Below are positions 7,338 to 16,522 of a stretch of 64,000 bases of DNA, piece after piece (position 1 is the first letter of the stretch; every line of letters begins with the position of its first letter). The translations under genes and the position numbers were made by a program. A model generated the notes under the pieces. The model worked only from the letters and a program-made list of their open reading frames with translations. It had not been told where the DNA came from and did not search any database. The DNA is from Magnetovibrio sp. GTDB taxonomy: Bacteria > Pseudomonadota > Alphaproteobacteria > Rhodospirillales > Magnetovibrionaceae. Location: NCBI GenBank assembly GCA_026196495.1, contig JAPHSY010000013.1:41560-105559 (forward strand), in the 5' to 3' direction.

Positions 7338-8909
7338 TTATTCGGCGGCTTGTGCTTCAGGCTCCGGCGGGGTCCAACGCAGTACCGGCTTGCGGGCTGC
7401 AGCTGTTTCATCCAGACGCCTGCGTGGGGTAAGGACGGGGGCGTTTTTAAACGCATCTGCTTCACCCGCTTTGGCGCGTGCGGTCAAACCACGCAAGGTC
7501 TCGATATAAAGATCCAACGTTTCTTTGGACTCGCTTTCGGTCGGTTCCATCAACAACGCACCGTGCACCACCAATGGGAAATACATGGTCATGGGGTGAA
7601 AGCCTTCGTCGATCATTGCCTTGGCAAAGTCCAAGGTGGTGACACCCGTGTCTTTCAAGAATGCATCGTCGAACAAGACTTCGTGCATGCACATGCCGTC
7701 GAACGACACGCTCATGATGTCTTCCAGTTCAGCACGTAGGTAATTGGCGTTGAGCACTGCGTCAGTTGATGCCTGACGCAAACCATCGGCACCGTGGCTA
7801 ATCATAAATGCGAGGGCGCGAATGAACACGCCCATTTGACCGTGATAACCTTTCAGTCGGCCAAAGGGTTTGGCGTCAGAATCGGCCATGTGTTCGACCA
7901 TCCTATAGCCATCCGCGTCATGCACCACATATGGCACAGGGGCGAAGGGGGCCAGGGCTTCGGACAGCACCACTGGACCAGCACCGGGACCGCCACCACC
8001 GTGGGGGGTGGAAAACGTCTTGTGTAGGTTCAAGTGCATACAATCAATGCCCAGATCGCCTGGCCGTACACGCCCGACAATGGCGTTGAAGTTGGCACCA
8101 TCGCAATAGAAATAACCGCCGGCTTCGTGAATGGCATCGGCAATTTCGATAACGTCGTTTTCAAACAAGCCACAGGTGTTGGGGTTGGTAAGCATGATGC
8201 CCGCCACGTCATCACCCAGCTTGGCTTTGAAGGCTTCGATATCAACGCGCCCGCGCTCAGTCGCAGGAATAGAATCGACGCTAAATCCACATGCAGCCGC
8301 AGTTGCCGGGTTGGTGCCGTGGGCACTTTCGGGAACCAGCACGCGTCTGCGGGTGTCGGCTTCACCACGATCTTCAAGTGCGGCTTTAATTGCCATCATG
8401 CCACACAACTCACCGTGCGCACCCGCAGCGGGGCTCATGGCCACGGCGGGCATGCCGCACAGTGTCTTGATCCAGTGTGCCAAAGTATCGATAAGTTCCA
8501 ACGCACCTTGGACTGTGCTGTTGGGTTGCAGCGGGTGGAGATCACCCAAACCATGCATCCGTGCGACCTTTTCATTCACACGGGGGTTATGCTTCATGGT
8601 GCACGACCCCAACGGATAGAAGCCGGAATCGATGCCGTAGTTCTTCTGGCTCAAACGGGTGTAGTGACGCACCACTTGTGGTTCGCTCAGACCTGGCAGG
8701 CCAACAGCATCTTTGCGGCGCATGCCGCCCAGACGGTCATCGCTCACGGTGATATCGGGCAGGTCCACACCGGTGCGACCGTCTTCACCCATTTCGAAGA
8801 TCAGGGGTTCGGCAAAGTCGAGCCCTTTGGACCCGCTGATGGTTTTTGTAGATGGGGCTTGGCTGCCACCGACAGGGACATTAATCCGACCTTGAGATTG
8901 ATCAGCCAT
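7338..8909 (-). CDS. gcvPB: Glycine dehydrogenase (decarboxylating) subunit 2
   Basis: PLP-bearing half of the glycine decarboxylase P-protein. With GcvPA it decarboxylates glycine and passes the aminomethyl group to lipoyl-GcvH. The PLP-lysine region is visible as LNLHKTFSTPHGGGGPGAG near residue 270, and YPLGSCTMKHNPRVNE near 100 matches the family. Length 523 residues is normal for the two-subunit form, with an N-terminal extension of about 30 low-complexity residues. It is the last gene of gcvT-gcvH-gcvPA-gcvPB; its ATG sits on the last base of the gcvPA stop, indicating coupled translation. Expression should follow the glycine riboswitch upstream of gcvT. Confidence 0.97.
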   Translation of the reverse strand: MADQSQGRINVPVGGSQAPSTKTISGSKGLDFAEPLIFEMGEDGRTGVDLPDITVSDDRLGGMRRKDAVGLPGLSEPQVVRHYTRLSQKNYGIDSGFYPLGSCTMKHNPRVNEKVARMHGLGDLHPLQPNSTVQGALELIDTLAHWIKTLCGMPAVAMSPAAGAHGELCGMMAIKAALEDRGEADTRRRVLVPESAHGTNPATAAACGFSVDSIPATERGRVDIEAFKAKLGDDVAGIMLTNPNTCGLFENDVIEIADAIHEAGGYFYCDGANFNAIVGRVRPGDLGIDCMHLNLHKTFSTPHGGGGPGAGPVVLSEALAPFAPVPYVVHDADGYRMVEHMADSDAKPFGRLKGYHGQMGVFIRALAFMISHGADGLRQASTDAVLNANYLRAELEDIMSVSFDGMCMHEVLFDDAFLKDTGVTTLDFAKAMIDEGFHPMTMYFPLVVHGALLMEPTESESKETLDLYIETLRGLTARAKAGEADAFKNAPVLTPRRRLDETAAARKPVLRWTPPEPEAQAAE

Positions 8910-10267
8910 TAGAGCACCTCCTTCAGACCAGCAACCAAGGCGTCGATATCTGTGTCGGAATTGGTTTCAGTGATGGCTATCAACATTAAATTGGCGAAGT
9001 CATCACGGGTGGGGAACAAACGTGTCAGTGGCACGCCGCCCAGGATGTGTTTGTCGGCTAAGGCTTCCACGACTTCTTCAGCGGGCTTAGAAAGCTTCAC
9101 CGTGAATTCATTGAAGAAGCTGTCGTTCATGACCTCAACACCGTCCAGGGCATCAAGTTGATCAGCAAGTTTGCAAGCATTGGCATGGTTGAGACGTGCC
9201 AAGCGCGAAAGGCCTTCTTCCCCCAACAGAGATGCATGGATGGTAAATGCGAGGGCACACAAACCAGAGTTGGTGCAGATGTTGGACGTGGCTTTTTCCC
9301 GGCGAATGTGTTGTTCGCGGGTTGATAGGGTGAGGACCCAACCGCGTTCGCCTTCAACATCGGTGGTTTCACCAGCAACACGCCCCGGCATCTGACGTAC
9401 GAGTTTTGAGCGTGTGGCGAACAGGCCAACATAAGGGCCACCATAACTGAGTGCATTGCCGATAGACTGGCCTTCGGCGGCGACAATGTCGGCACCTTGA
9501 TTGCCAGGCGCTTCCAACAGGCCTAGTGAAATGATCTCTGTTGTCACAGCCACCAACAAAGCACCCTTGGCATGGGCAGCTTCGGCAATGGGGCGCAGAT
9601 CAATGATACGACCAAACACGTCCGGTGTTTGCACCACAACGCAGGCCGTCTTGTCATCAATCAGATCGTTCACACTGGCAGGTTCCGCCGGACGGGTTGG
9701 ATCACTGTCTGGATGAACAAGTTCAATATCCAACGAATGCGCGCTGGTGGCGGTCACATCAAAATAATGTGGATGCAGACCACCTGCCAGAACCGCACGG
9801 TTCTTGCGGGTGGCGCGGCATGCCATCATCACGGCTTCTGCCGTGGATGTTGCTCCGTCGTACATGGAAGCGTTGGACACTTCCATGCCTGTCATTAACG
9901 CCACTTGAGTTTGGAATTCATACAGATACTGTAGCGTGCCTTGGGACACTTCCGGCTGGTATGGTGTATAGGCGGTGAGGAACTCACCACGTTGCACCAT
10001 ATAATCCACGGTGGATGGCACATGGTGGCGATACGCCCCGGCACCCAAAAACGTTGGTGCACATGATGGTGCTAAATTCTTGGTTGCAAAATCGGTGAAG
10101 GTTTTTTCGACCTCCATCTCGCCGATATAGGACGGTAAGTCCACAGGATTTTCCAACAGTGCCTGGGACGGTACGTCACAGTACATGTCTTCGACCGCTT
10201 TGGCGCCGATGCTTTTGAGCATGGCTTGGCGGTCTTCAGGTGTGTGCGGCAAATAACGCATCAGCAC
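8909..10267 (-). CDS. gcvPA: Glycine dehydrogenase (decarboxylating) subunit 1
   Basis: N-terminal half of the split P-protein, 452 residues, catalytically partnered with GcvPB in cytoplasmic glycine cleavage. Family motifs include [14 protein letters not shown] at the N-terminus, [18 protein letters not shown] near 75-92, and [19 protein letters not shown] near 131. The PLP lysine is absent, as expected for this subunit. Start: GTG 10267 with AAGGA five bases upstream, or ATG 10261 two codons later with looser spacing. It lies 27 bases after gcvH and overlaps gcvPB by one base, all within the riboswitch-controlled operon. Confidence 0.97.
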   Translation of the reverse strand: MLMRYLPHTPEDRQAMLKSIGAKAVEDMYCDVPSQALLENPVDLPSYIGEMEVEKTFTDFATKNLAPSCAPTFLGAGAYRHHVPSTVDYMVQRGEFLTAYTPYQPEVSQGTLQYLYEFQTQVALMTGMEVSNASMYDGATSTAEAVMMACRATRKNRAVLAGGLHPHYFDVTATSAHSLDIELVHPDSDPTRPAEPASVNDLIDDKTACVVVQTPDVFGRIIDLRPIAEAAHAKGALLVAVTTEIISLGLLEAPGNQGADIVAAEGQSIGNALSYGGPYVGLFATRSKLVRQMPGRVAGETTDVEGERGWVLTLSTREQHIRREKATSNICTNSGLCALAFTIHASLLGEEGLSRLARLNHANACKLADQLDALDGVEVMNDSFFNEFTVKLSKPAEEVVEALADKHILGGVPLTRLFPTRDDFANLMLIAITETNSDTDIDALVAGLKEVL

Positions 10268-10294
10268 GAATTCCTTATTCGAGTAGTGGAGGGC

Positions 10295-10669
10295 TTATTC
10301 CAACCCGTCCACGTAAGCTTTATAACCTGCATCGTCCATCAAGCTGTCCAGCTCGGAAGCATCAGACATTTTGATTTTGAAGAACCAACCATTACCGGAT
10401 GTATCACCGGAAACGGTAGCTGGATCGTCTGCAACAGCACTGTTGCCTTCAGCCACTTCACCCGAAATCGGGGCATATACCTCAGAGGCTGCTTTGACGG
10501 ATTCCACAACTGCAGCTTCATCACCTTTGGATACAACACGGCCTGCTTCAGGGACTTCGACGAAAACCAAATCCCCTAATTGCTGTAGGGCATAATCGGT
10601 TACGCCAACTGTGGCGATGTCGCCATCAATGCTGATCCATTCGTGATCGTTCGTGTATTTTACGCTCAT
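10295..10669 (-). CDS. gcvH: Glycine cleavage system H protein
   Basis: Lipoyl carrier of the glycine cleavage system, shuttling the aminomethyl group from the P-protein to the T-protein. It has 124 residues. The lipoylated lysine lies in VVESVKAASEVYAPISGEV near residue 60, and the N-terminal TNDHEWI and C-terminal GNGWFFKIK signatures are intact. It lies between gcvT (28 bases upstream) and gcvPA (27 bases downstream). Confidence 0.97.
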   Translation of the reverse strand: MSVKYTNDHEWISIDGDIATVGVTDYALQQLGDLVFVEVPEAGRVVSKGDEAAVVESVKAASEVYAPISGEVAEGNSAVADDPATVSGDTSGNGWFFKIKMSDASELDSLMDDAGYKAYVDGLE

Positions 10670-10697
10670 AATTCTATTCCCATGGTCTCAAAGAAAA

Positions 10698-11807
10698 TTA
10701 AGTTTTGTAGCTTTTATCGGTGAACGGCATTTTCACGACCTTGGCCGCCAAGGGCTTGCCGCGGACAATCAAATTGATGGCGGTGCCGGGTTCTGCAAAT
10801 GCAGTCGCGACATAGCCCATGGCCACCGGACCACCGACTGAGGGGCCAAAGCCGCCGCTGGTGATGGTGCCAATGGTATTGCCGTTCGTGTCTTGAATTT
10901 CGGTACCTTCGCGCGCAGGGGCGCGACCGTCCGGTAAGATACCAACGCGTAGGCGCTCGGTCCCGTTTGCCAACTGATCTAAGATGATGGCAGCCCCAGG
11001 GAAGCCACCCTCTTCGCGGCGGCGTTTGTTCACCACCCATTTGATGTCGCCTTCGATGGGCGTGGTTTCGGTGGTGATGTCATGACCGTAAAGGCAAAGC
11101 CCGGCTTCTAGGCGCAAGCTATCGCGAGATCCCAATCCTGCGGGTTCCACTTCGGGTTGACTCAGCAGCAGTTTGGCGAAGGCTTCTGCATCTTTGCTGG
11201 GTACGGAAATCTCAAATCCATCTTCGCCGGTGTAGCCTGAACGGGTGACAAAACATTCGTGTCCTTGAATATTCACTTCACGGAAATTCATAAACTTCAT
11301 ATCTTCCGTCTCAGGTGCCAAGCGGGCCAAGACGTCGCCAGCTTTGGGCCCTTGTAGTGCCAAAAGTGCACGGTCGGTGAGAATTTCAAGGTTGGCTTTG
11401 CCTGCGGTTCCCGCTTCGATATGGGCAAAATCCTGGTCTTTACATGCCGCGTTAACAACCAAATACAAACCACCGGCAATGCGTGTGGCCATCAAATCAT
11501 CCAAGATGCCGCCTTGGTCATTGAGCAGCACGGTGTAGCGGGTTTTGCCTTCGGCCATCACTTGGTAATCGCCGGGAACCAGGGTTTCAAACGCTTCAAT
11601 AGCCTCATCACCCATCAAAAACGCTTGGCCCATGTGTGACACATCGAACAAGGAAGCGCTTTCACGAGTGTGGAGGTGTTCTTTCAAGATGCCGGCAGGG
11701 TACTGCACCGGCATGTCATAGCCTGCGAACGGAACCATTTTTGCACCAAGCTCTCGGTGCAAACTGTCCAGTGGCGTTGTCTGTAGATCTTCTTGCGAAT
11801 CTGGCAT
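10698..11807 (-). CDS. gcvT: Glycine cleavage system T protein (aminomethyltransferase)
   Basis: Transfers the methylene group from aminomethyl-GcvH to tetrahydrofolate, releasing ammonia. The 369-residue product has the expected MVPFAGYDMPVQYP and FDVSHMGQ motifs near the N-terminus, RSGYTGEDGFEI in the middle, and LGSRDSLRLEAGLCLYGHD. I start it at ATG 11807 because TTAGGAGACCTGAA provides a strong ribosome site; the frame is open to 11867 but that part overlaps the riboswitch hairpin. It is first in the operon and lies directly downstream of a tandem glycine riboswitch. Confidence 0.96.
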   Translation of the reverse strand: MPDSQEDLQTTPLDSLHRELGAKMVPFAGYDMPVQYPAGILKEHLHTRESASLFDVSHMGQAFLMGDEAIEAFETLVPGDYQVMAEGKTRYTVLLNDQGGILDDLMATRIAGGLYLVVNAACKDQDFAHIEAGTAGKANLEILTDRALLALQGPKAGDVLARLAPETEDMKFMNFREVNIQGHECFVTRSGYTGEDGFEISVPSKDAEAFAKLLLSQPEVEPAGLGSRDSLRLEAGLCLYGHDITTETTPIEGDIKWVVNKRRREEGGFPGAAIILDQLANGTERLRVGILPDGRAPAREGTEIQDTNGNTIGTITSGGFGPSVGGPVAMGYVATAFAEPGTAINLIVRGKPLAAKVVKMPFTDKSYKT

Positions 11808-11829
11808 TTCAGGTCTCCTAACAGATTCT

Positions 11830-11863
11830 GGCAGCCACTTATCCACCTGGATAAAGTGCTGCC
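11830..11863 (-). promoter_or_regulatory. Hairpin between glycine riboswitch and gcvT, possible expression platform
   Basis: GGCAGC....TATCC / GGATA....GCTGCC forms a long stem with two mismatched positions and an AGGT loop, beginning at the 3' edge of the second aptamer and ending about 10 bases before the gcvT ribosome site. No T-run follows, so control of translation or of aptamer folding is more likely than simple termination. Role inferred. Confidence 0.5.
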
Positions 11864-11866
11864 CCA

Positions 11867-12080
11867 CTCTGTCTTGGAACCTGAAAGATTCCCCAACTCG
11901 CGCGTCGGGTTACATCTTCGGTGAGGGGTCGGTTTACATCGTCTTGACGTAAACAAAAAATGACCACCTGCTTTCCAGAGCCTCGCTGCCATCACGGTCC
12001 ATGTTGCCTGAGAGATTCCGGGGCGGTTGCTCCTTCGGCGCTGTCGTTGCGAACGTCACACAACAGTCTCTCCCGTGGCG
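11867..12080 (-). ncRNA. Tandem glycine riboswitch upstream of gcvT
   Basis: Reading the minus strand, aptamer 1 (about 12080-11988) has CACGGGAGAGA, the core GCGCCGAAGGAGCAA, then AATCTCTCAGGCAA, and closes with CCGTG pairing to CACGG. A six-base linker leads to aptamer 2 (about 11981-11867). That one opens with CTCTGGAAAG, has CACCGAAGATGTAA and AATCTTTCAGGT, and closes with GACAGAG pairing to CTCTG. These are the conserved blocks of the two-aptamer glycine riboswitch. By family knowledge, glycine binding turns on the cleavage operon. Confidence 0.93.
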
Positions 12081-12140
12081 GCTTCAGTCGAGGAAACCAG
12101 TAATTTAAGTCTTCCAGCTCAGCTTAGCTGAACTGCTCAC

Positions 12141-12168
12141 ATTTTAGTGATCCCCCACTGTAGGTCAA
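12141..12168 (-). promoter_or_regulatory. Sigma-70-type promoter of the gcv operon
   Basis: Minus strand TTGACC (12168-12163), 16 bases, TAAAAT (12146-12141). Predicted start of transcription near 12134, about 50 bases before the riboswitch. A short palindrome TCAGCT-A-AGCTGA lies just downstream. Confidence 0.6.
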
Positions 12169-12217
12169 TGGGAGCTTTGGTATTAGGTGGGGATAGGTTT
12201 GCTGCCATTCAACCGGT

Positions 12218-12778
12218 TTAGCGGTTTTTCAGTTGGTAATCCAGTTCGTCACGGGTGAGTTTTAAGCCAATGTAAACTTGGTAATTTTGCCCCGTTTGGC
12301 CCGGTTTTAGGGCCAAGGTTAACTCATAGGGTTCTGGCCGTTGCCAGACTAAGCTCGGCACACTGTCAACGTAGGTGAGTCCTACCTTAAACGTGTCTTT
12401 TTTGATTAGTTTTTTTGTCGAATCGGTGGTGGCGATGAAATATTCAAAATCTGCCGTACCCGTTTGATTGGCAGGTCCTCGGTTAGACGAGATGGTCGGA
12501 GCGACGATAATGGTGAGTTCACTGCTTCCATCATCGAAATCTTCATATGCACAGCCTTTTGCAAAGCCAGTGAGCTGCTCTTCATGTAAGACATCAATGA
12601 TGTCACGGCCATTTCCAGGGCGGAAACGGGTCAGCTTTTCAGCACCGCCCAAAATACGAATTTCCGGGCATGGTGGGGGTGGGGTGTCATCACTGGAACA
12701 TGCCGCAAGCCCAAGACCGAAAAGGCTCAATAAACTGGCTTGTACGGTGCGTTTGAACAGGGTCAGTGATAACTTCAT
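12218..12778 (-). CDS. Putative lipoprotein of unknown function
   Basis: A 186-residue protein with a signal peptide starting MKLSLTLFKRTVQASLLSL and a lipobox GLGLAAC, Cys near residue 28, followed by Ser/Asp/Pro-rich linker. Two further Cys (PPPPCPEIR, KGCAYEDF) could form a disulfide in the periplasm. I start at ATG 12778, where the signal peptide begins and an AAGGT site precedes; the frame extends further upstream into the CDGSH gene but without signals. It lies 10 bases downstream of the CDGSH gene, so they are likely cotranscribed. The beta-rich mature domain is not a family I recognise. Confidence 0.75.
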   Translation of the reverse strand: MKLSLTLFKRTVQASLLSLFGLGLAACSSDDTPPPPCPEIRILGGAEKLTRFRPGNGRDIIDVLHEEQLTGFAKGCAYEDFDDGSSELTIIVAPTISSNRGPANQTGTADFEYFIATTDSTKKLIKKDTFKVGLTYVDSVPSLVWQRPEPYELTLALKPGQTGQNYQVYIGLKLTRDELDYQLKNR

Positions 12779-12788
12779 GACGTGTACC

Positions 12789-13028
12789 TTAAAGGTTTTT
12801 GTGAACACCGTCACACAGTGCCCCTTTTTTGGAGGCGCGGCAGCCACAAAAATATACGTTTCCGTCTTTTGTGGCGGTGTAGCGTTCCGGAACAAAATTG
12901 GTGCCTTTGTGTTTCCCATCACAAAATGGCTGGTTTTCGGTCAGTCCACAGGTGCAATAGTAATAAGTCCGCCCTTCTTGAGCTTCGACGACATAAGGAG
13001 CTTTTTTAGAGCAAACGGGTTTATCCAT
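12789..13028 (-). CDS. CDGSH iron-sulfur domain protein
   Basis: A 79-residue protein with two CDGSH-type [2Fe-2S] motifs. The first is CTCGLTENQPFCDGKH at about residues 25-40, the second is CGCRASKKGALCDGVH at about 61-76. Each gives three Cys and one His ligand. Such tandem MitoNEET-like proteins are small redox or Fe-S handling proteins in the cytoplasm; the partner here is unknown. It heads a two-gene unit with the lipoprotein downstream. Confidence 0.93.
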   Translation of the reverse strand: MDKPVCSKKAPYVVEAQEGRTYYYCTCGLTENQPFCDGKHKGTNFVPERYTATKDGNVYFCGCRASKKGALCDGVHKNL

Positions 13029-13115
13029 TGTGTGTGCCTCAGTGTTTTTATTGATTTGTTGAGCGAACTTTAATCAACGCGTCGCGTGCTTACAACCCGA
13101 GATTAATATGTTTAT

Positions 13116-14921
13116 TCATTGATTGGGGGTAGATCGTGCCGTTTCAACGGTTTTGTCGGTGAGTGAGGTCATTGTTGCAGCGGTTTTGCTTAAGGCGCGT
13201 GCACGTCCCCAGGGGTTGGAAATGGTCTTGGCTTCGTCCATAGCCACGCCAAATATTGACCAAGCAGCATCGTCTTCGTTGCGTTTGGCGCGTTCAACGG
13301 CAATATCGCACAGCATCCACACCCTAGAAAATGGGCTGAGGATGTCTTCAGTGGCTTTACGGGCCTCTTCTTGGGCCTGGGTCGCGCCTTTAAGGTCGGC
13401 ACCGCGACGACGTTCGTCGGCAATGGTCCAGAATATGTGGGCTTTGAGCCGGTCATCACTGATCAGGTGAGCTGATTCTATGGCTTGATCAAACAATTCC
13501 GTGGTGTCGCCGGCGCTGATGCTGACATCGTTGTAAGCCAGGGCAATGCGTGAAAAAGCGTAGGCTTTGGCAAAGGGAAATTTGATTTTGATCGAAGCCT
13601 CCTTGGCTTTGATCAGGGTGTCTTTTGCTTCAGAAATTTGCCCGGCTCCACCTTGATAAGATGCAATGCGTGCCAGCACCAATGCACGATAACGTACAGC
13701 TTCAATACTATCTGCGGTGATAAGGGCGGCGTGGGCCTCACCCGATTGGGCGAGCCCCGTGGCGGCAGCGATCAAAACCGGGGCATCGTCACTGCCATTT
13801 TCGATGCTTTTGAGAACCTCCAAAGCTTTCTTTGCAAGGCCGCTTTCTGCGTATGCGGCTGCAATGTAGCGTCGGCCTTTGTCACGTTCTTCCGTCTCAG
13901 TGATGTTTTCAAGCTCTTGTTCTGCGGCTTCGATGTGGGTGCGGGCGTGGTTTTCATGTCCCGCCTTAGCAAGTACCGCAGCAATACGTGTGCGAAAAGA
14001 CACCTGTGCAAGTAGGGAGGGAACTTGTTCTAGATAAGGGGCGAGGTTCTGTACTGTGTTGGCTGGATCAAAGTCCGGGTCGGATTTGGTTTGGATTTCG
14101 GCAATGGCGACATAGGCTTCAATACGCTTTAGGGGGTCGGGGATAATGTCGATGGCGGCGATGGCATCGTCGATTTCACCCAGTTCTGCACGGGCTTTGG
14201 CAATGTCGCGCAAAGCCACCATAATCAAGCGTGGGTCATGAATGCGCCGAGTCGTGGCCGTGGCGTCTTTTGCCAAGCCAGCACGGGCTTGTGCCGTCAG
14301 AATTTCGCCTAAGGCCCAATCACGCATTTCCGGCTTATCAATGTCACGCGCACTGTCTACGGCTTCGATCAGCAAGCATCGCGGTTTGGGGTTTTCCATA
14401 CAGGCTTTGGAGTCGTGTTTTCTGGTTTTGTCTTCTGTTGCGTTGCCCTCAATCAGATAGCGTGTGTCGGGATTGGCTAACAAGGCATCACGGGCACTTT
14501 CAATTGAACGTGAGCGCGTGTCTTCCAGACGTTTGAGCAATTTCCCCACTTTGCCGCCGGTGGATAAATCTTGGGCCAGTTGTTCTGTTGCTTTGCCATC
14601 GACTTTCATGTCCGCACTCTCTTGATAAGCGCGAATCGCGGCTTCGGTTTGGGGGCCAAAACGTCCATCAATGGGGCCGAGATAAAAGCCCTGATCTGAC
14701 AATTCCGTTTGAATGCGCCGGACAAGATTGGAAGTCACGGCAGGACGTGCAGGTGTAGGAGAATCGATGTCCCCGCCAGCAGCGGTTTCAAAATTGGCAA
14801 GGCCTTCAAGAAGGGATTCATCATTTACCGCCCATGATGGGGAGGCGAAGACACACAATAGAGTACAGACTGCGACAAGAGGCCCATGGGGGAGCATGGT
14901 GTATCCTTTAGTTTTATTCAT
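13116..14921 (-). CDS. Secreted peptidoglycan-binding protein with helical repeats
   Basis: A 601-residue exported protein. The signal peptide, MLPHGPLVAVCTLLCVFA ending at SWA, may begin at the second Met (residue 9). A PG_binding_1 domain follows at about 65-115 (LVRRIQTELSDQGFYLGPID, then GRFGPQTEAAIRAYQ). From about 185 to 590 there is a long array of alpha-helical pairs with recurring Ala-rich signatures (AYVAIAEIQ, IAAVLAKAGH, YIAAAYAESG, IAAATGLAQSG, RIASYQGGAG), which looks like a TPR-like or HEAT-like solenoid. It is likely a cell-wall-anchored scaffold in the periplasm. It stands alone, divergent from thrB. No catalytic residues are visible. Confidence 0.8.
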   Translation of the reverse strand: MNKTKGYTMLPHGPLVAVCTLLCVFASPSWAVNDESLLEGLANFETAAGGDIDSPTPARPAVTSNLVRRIQTELSDQGFYLGPIDGRFGPQTEAAIRAYQESADMKVDGKATEQLAQDLSTGGKVGKLLKRLEDTRSRSIESARDALLANPDTRYLIEGNATEDKTRKHDSKACMENPKPRCLLIEAVDSARDIDKPEMRDWALGEILTAQARAGLAKDATATTRRIHDPRLIMVALRDIAKARAELGEIDDAIAAIDIIPDPLKRIEAYVAIAEIQTKSDPDFDPANTVQNLAPYLEQVPSLLAQVSFRTRIAAVLAKAGHENHARTHIEAAEQELENITETEERDKGRRYIAAAYAESGLAKKALEVLKSIENGSDDAPVLIAAATGLAQSGEAHAALITADSIEAVRYRALVLARIASYQGGAGQISEAKDTLIKAKEASIKIKFPFAKAYAFSRIALAYNDVSISAGDTTELFDQAIESAHLISDDRLKAHIFWTIADERRRGADLKGATQAQEEARKATEDILSPFSRVWMLCDIAVERAKRNEDDAAWSIFGVAMDEAKTISNPWGRARALSKTAATMTSLTDKTVETARSTPNQ

Positions 14922-15049
14922 TTTTTCGTCGCGCCCGCGCGCATTATCGCATTGGTGGGGGTGTCCTCAAAGCCATCATTGTGTTTTGATGGAAAAAAGT
15001 CACCGTTACATACCTCTATAGATAAGCTTCAATTGAGGAACCACCAATA

Positions 15050-16015
15050 ATGGCCGTATATACGGAAATATCGGATGAAGATTTAGATACGTTTGTTGCG
15101 GGCTTTGATATTGGTGAAGTACTGTCTTGCAAGGGCATCGCAGAAGGGGTTGAAAACTCAAATTATTTGCTGGTGACAACCCAGTCTCCGTTCATATTGA
15201 CACTCTATGAAAAACGCGTTGATCCGGATGACCTACCGTTTTTTTTAGGTCTGACGGAGCATTTGTCACAAAGTGGTGTGCCATGCCCAACCCCCGTGCG
15301 TTCGCGTGAAGGGGAAGTGTTGCGTTCTTTGAGTGGTCGTCCGGCGGCCATTGTTACGTTTCTGAACGGCATGTGGCCGAAGCGTGTACAAAATCACCAC
15401 TGTGCGGAACTGGGGCGTGGCATGGCAGAAATGCATTTGGCGGGGGCTCGGTTTGAAATGAGCCGCCCCAATGATCTGAGCGTATCCAGTTGGCGCGGGC
15501 TGTTGGCAACGTGTGAAGGGCGTGGGGATGAGGTTAAACCCGGGCTCACGGATATCCTCAATGCAGAGTTGGAGGTGTTGGAGCAGCACTGGCCCACCAA
15601 CCTGCCAACAGGCATCATTCACGCTGATTTATTTCCAGATAATGTATTCTTTCGCAAGGAAGCCTTAAGCGGTTTCATCGATTTTTATTTTGCCTGCAAT
15701 GACCAGTTAATGTACGACATGGCGATTTGTTTAAATGCATGGTGCTTTGAACGCGATGGAGAATTCAACACCACGAAAGCGCGTAAAATGTTAAAAGCCT
15801 ATGCCAAGGTTCGTCCTTTAAGTTCGGATGAAATGCAGGCCTTGCCGATTTTGGCACGGGGTGCGGCGATGCGGTTTTTGCTGACCCGGCTTTATGATTG
15901 GCTCAATACACCCGACACCGCCTTTGTGACCCGCAAAGACCCGTTGGAATATTTATACAAACTGCGCTTTCACCAAGCCGTCAAAGGCCCCGGCGCATAT
16001 GGCCTGAATATATAG
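15050..16015 (+). CDS. thrB: Homoserine kinase, fructosamine-kinase-like type
   Basis: Phosphorylates homoserine to O-phosphohomoserine, the substrate of threonine synthase (encoded at 26156-27562 in this window). The 321-residue protein belongs to the APH/fructosamine kinase fold: [13 protein letters not shown] forms the nucleotide loop near residue 31, and [13 protein letters not shown] near 188 is the catalytic loop with its Asp, followed by [11 protein letters not shown] carrying the metal Asp. This is the alternative ThrB typical of alphaproteobacteria, not the GHMP kinase. It is followed after 22 bases by rnhA, a common alphaproteobacterial pairing. Confidence 0.95.
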   Translation: MAVYTEISDEDLDTFVAGFDIGEVLSCKGIAEGVENSNYLLVTTQSPFILTLYEKRVDPDDLPFFLGLTEHLSQSGVPCPTPVRSREGEVLRSLSGRPAAIVTFLNGMWPKRVQNHHCAELGRGMAEMHLAGARFEMSRPNDLSVSSWRGLLATCEGRGDEVKPGLTDILNAELEVLEQHWPTNLPTGIIHADLFPDNVFFRKEALSGFIDFYFACNDQLMYDMAICLNAWCFERDGEFNTTKARKMLKAYAKVRPLSSDEMQALPILARGAAMRFLLTRLYDWLNTPDTAFVTRKDPLEYLYKLRFHQAVKGPGAYGLNI

Positions 16016-16037
16016 ATTGAACGAAGAGTAATTTTGA

Positions 16038-16496
16038 ATGTCTGATGATGTGGTTGATATCTACACCGATGGTGCCTGTAGCGGAAACCCCGGTCCAGGC
16101 GGTTGGGGCGTGGTGATGCGTTGGAAAGGTGTGGAAAAAGAATTCTCAGGTTATGAGGTTGAAACCACCAACAACCGCATGGAACTGATGGCCGCCATTG
16201 TTGGATTGGAAAGTCTCAAACGCGGGGTGGGGCAAGTGCGGGTCCACACGGATAGCACCTACGTCAAAGACGGCATCACCAAATGGATTTTTGGTTGGAA
16301 GAAAAATGGTTGGAAAACGGCCGCCAGAAAGCCCGTGAAGAATAAAGATTTATGGATTCGCCTGGATGAGACTTTGTCTGGAAAAGATGTGGAGTGGCAC
16401 TGGATCAAAGGCCACTCCGGCCATCCTGAAAACGAACGTTGTGATGAAATGGCACGTCTTGCCATTAAGCAGTACAGAGATGCTTACGAAGCGTAA
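16038..16496 (+). CDS. rnhA: Ribonuclease HI
   Basis: Degrades the RNA strand of RNA-DNA hybrids. The 152-residue product has all four catalytic acids in place: [16 protein letters not shown] (Asp near 10), RMELMAAI (Glu near 48), [11 protein letters not shown] (Asp near 70), and [16 protein letters not shown] (His and Asp near 124-134). It is the second gene after thrB. A 13-base perfect hairpin covers its last codons and stop. Confidence 0.97.
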   Translation: MSDDVVDIYTDGACSGNPGPGGWGVVMRWKGVEKEFSGYEVETTNNRMELMAAIVGLESLKRGVGQVRVHTDSTYVKDGITKWIFGWKKNGWKTAARKPVKNKDLWIRLDETLSGKDVEWHWIKGHSGHPENERCDEMARLAIKQYRDAYEA

Positions 16497-16504
16497 GCAT
16501 CTCT
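16476..16504. terminator. Perfect hairpin overlapping the rnhA stop codon
   Basis: AGAGATGCTTACG / CGTAAGCATCTCT with a 3-base loop; the TAA stop lies inside the right arm. No T-run follows, so it may be a Rho-type or RNA-stabilising 3' hairpin rather than a classical terminator. It sits between the convergent genes rnhA and the unknown gene at 16523. Confidence 0.5.
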
Positions 16505-16522
16505 GGTTAGAGAATAAATCCA

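Noticed and set aside
8034..8912. 292-codon plus-strand open frame opposite gcvPB
   Set aside because: It is an antisense shadow of a clear glycine decarboxylase gene, with no ribosome site and Cys/His-rich low-quality translation.
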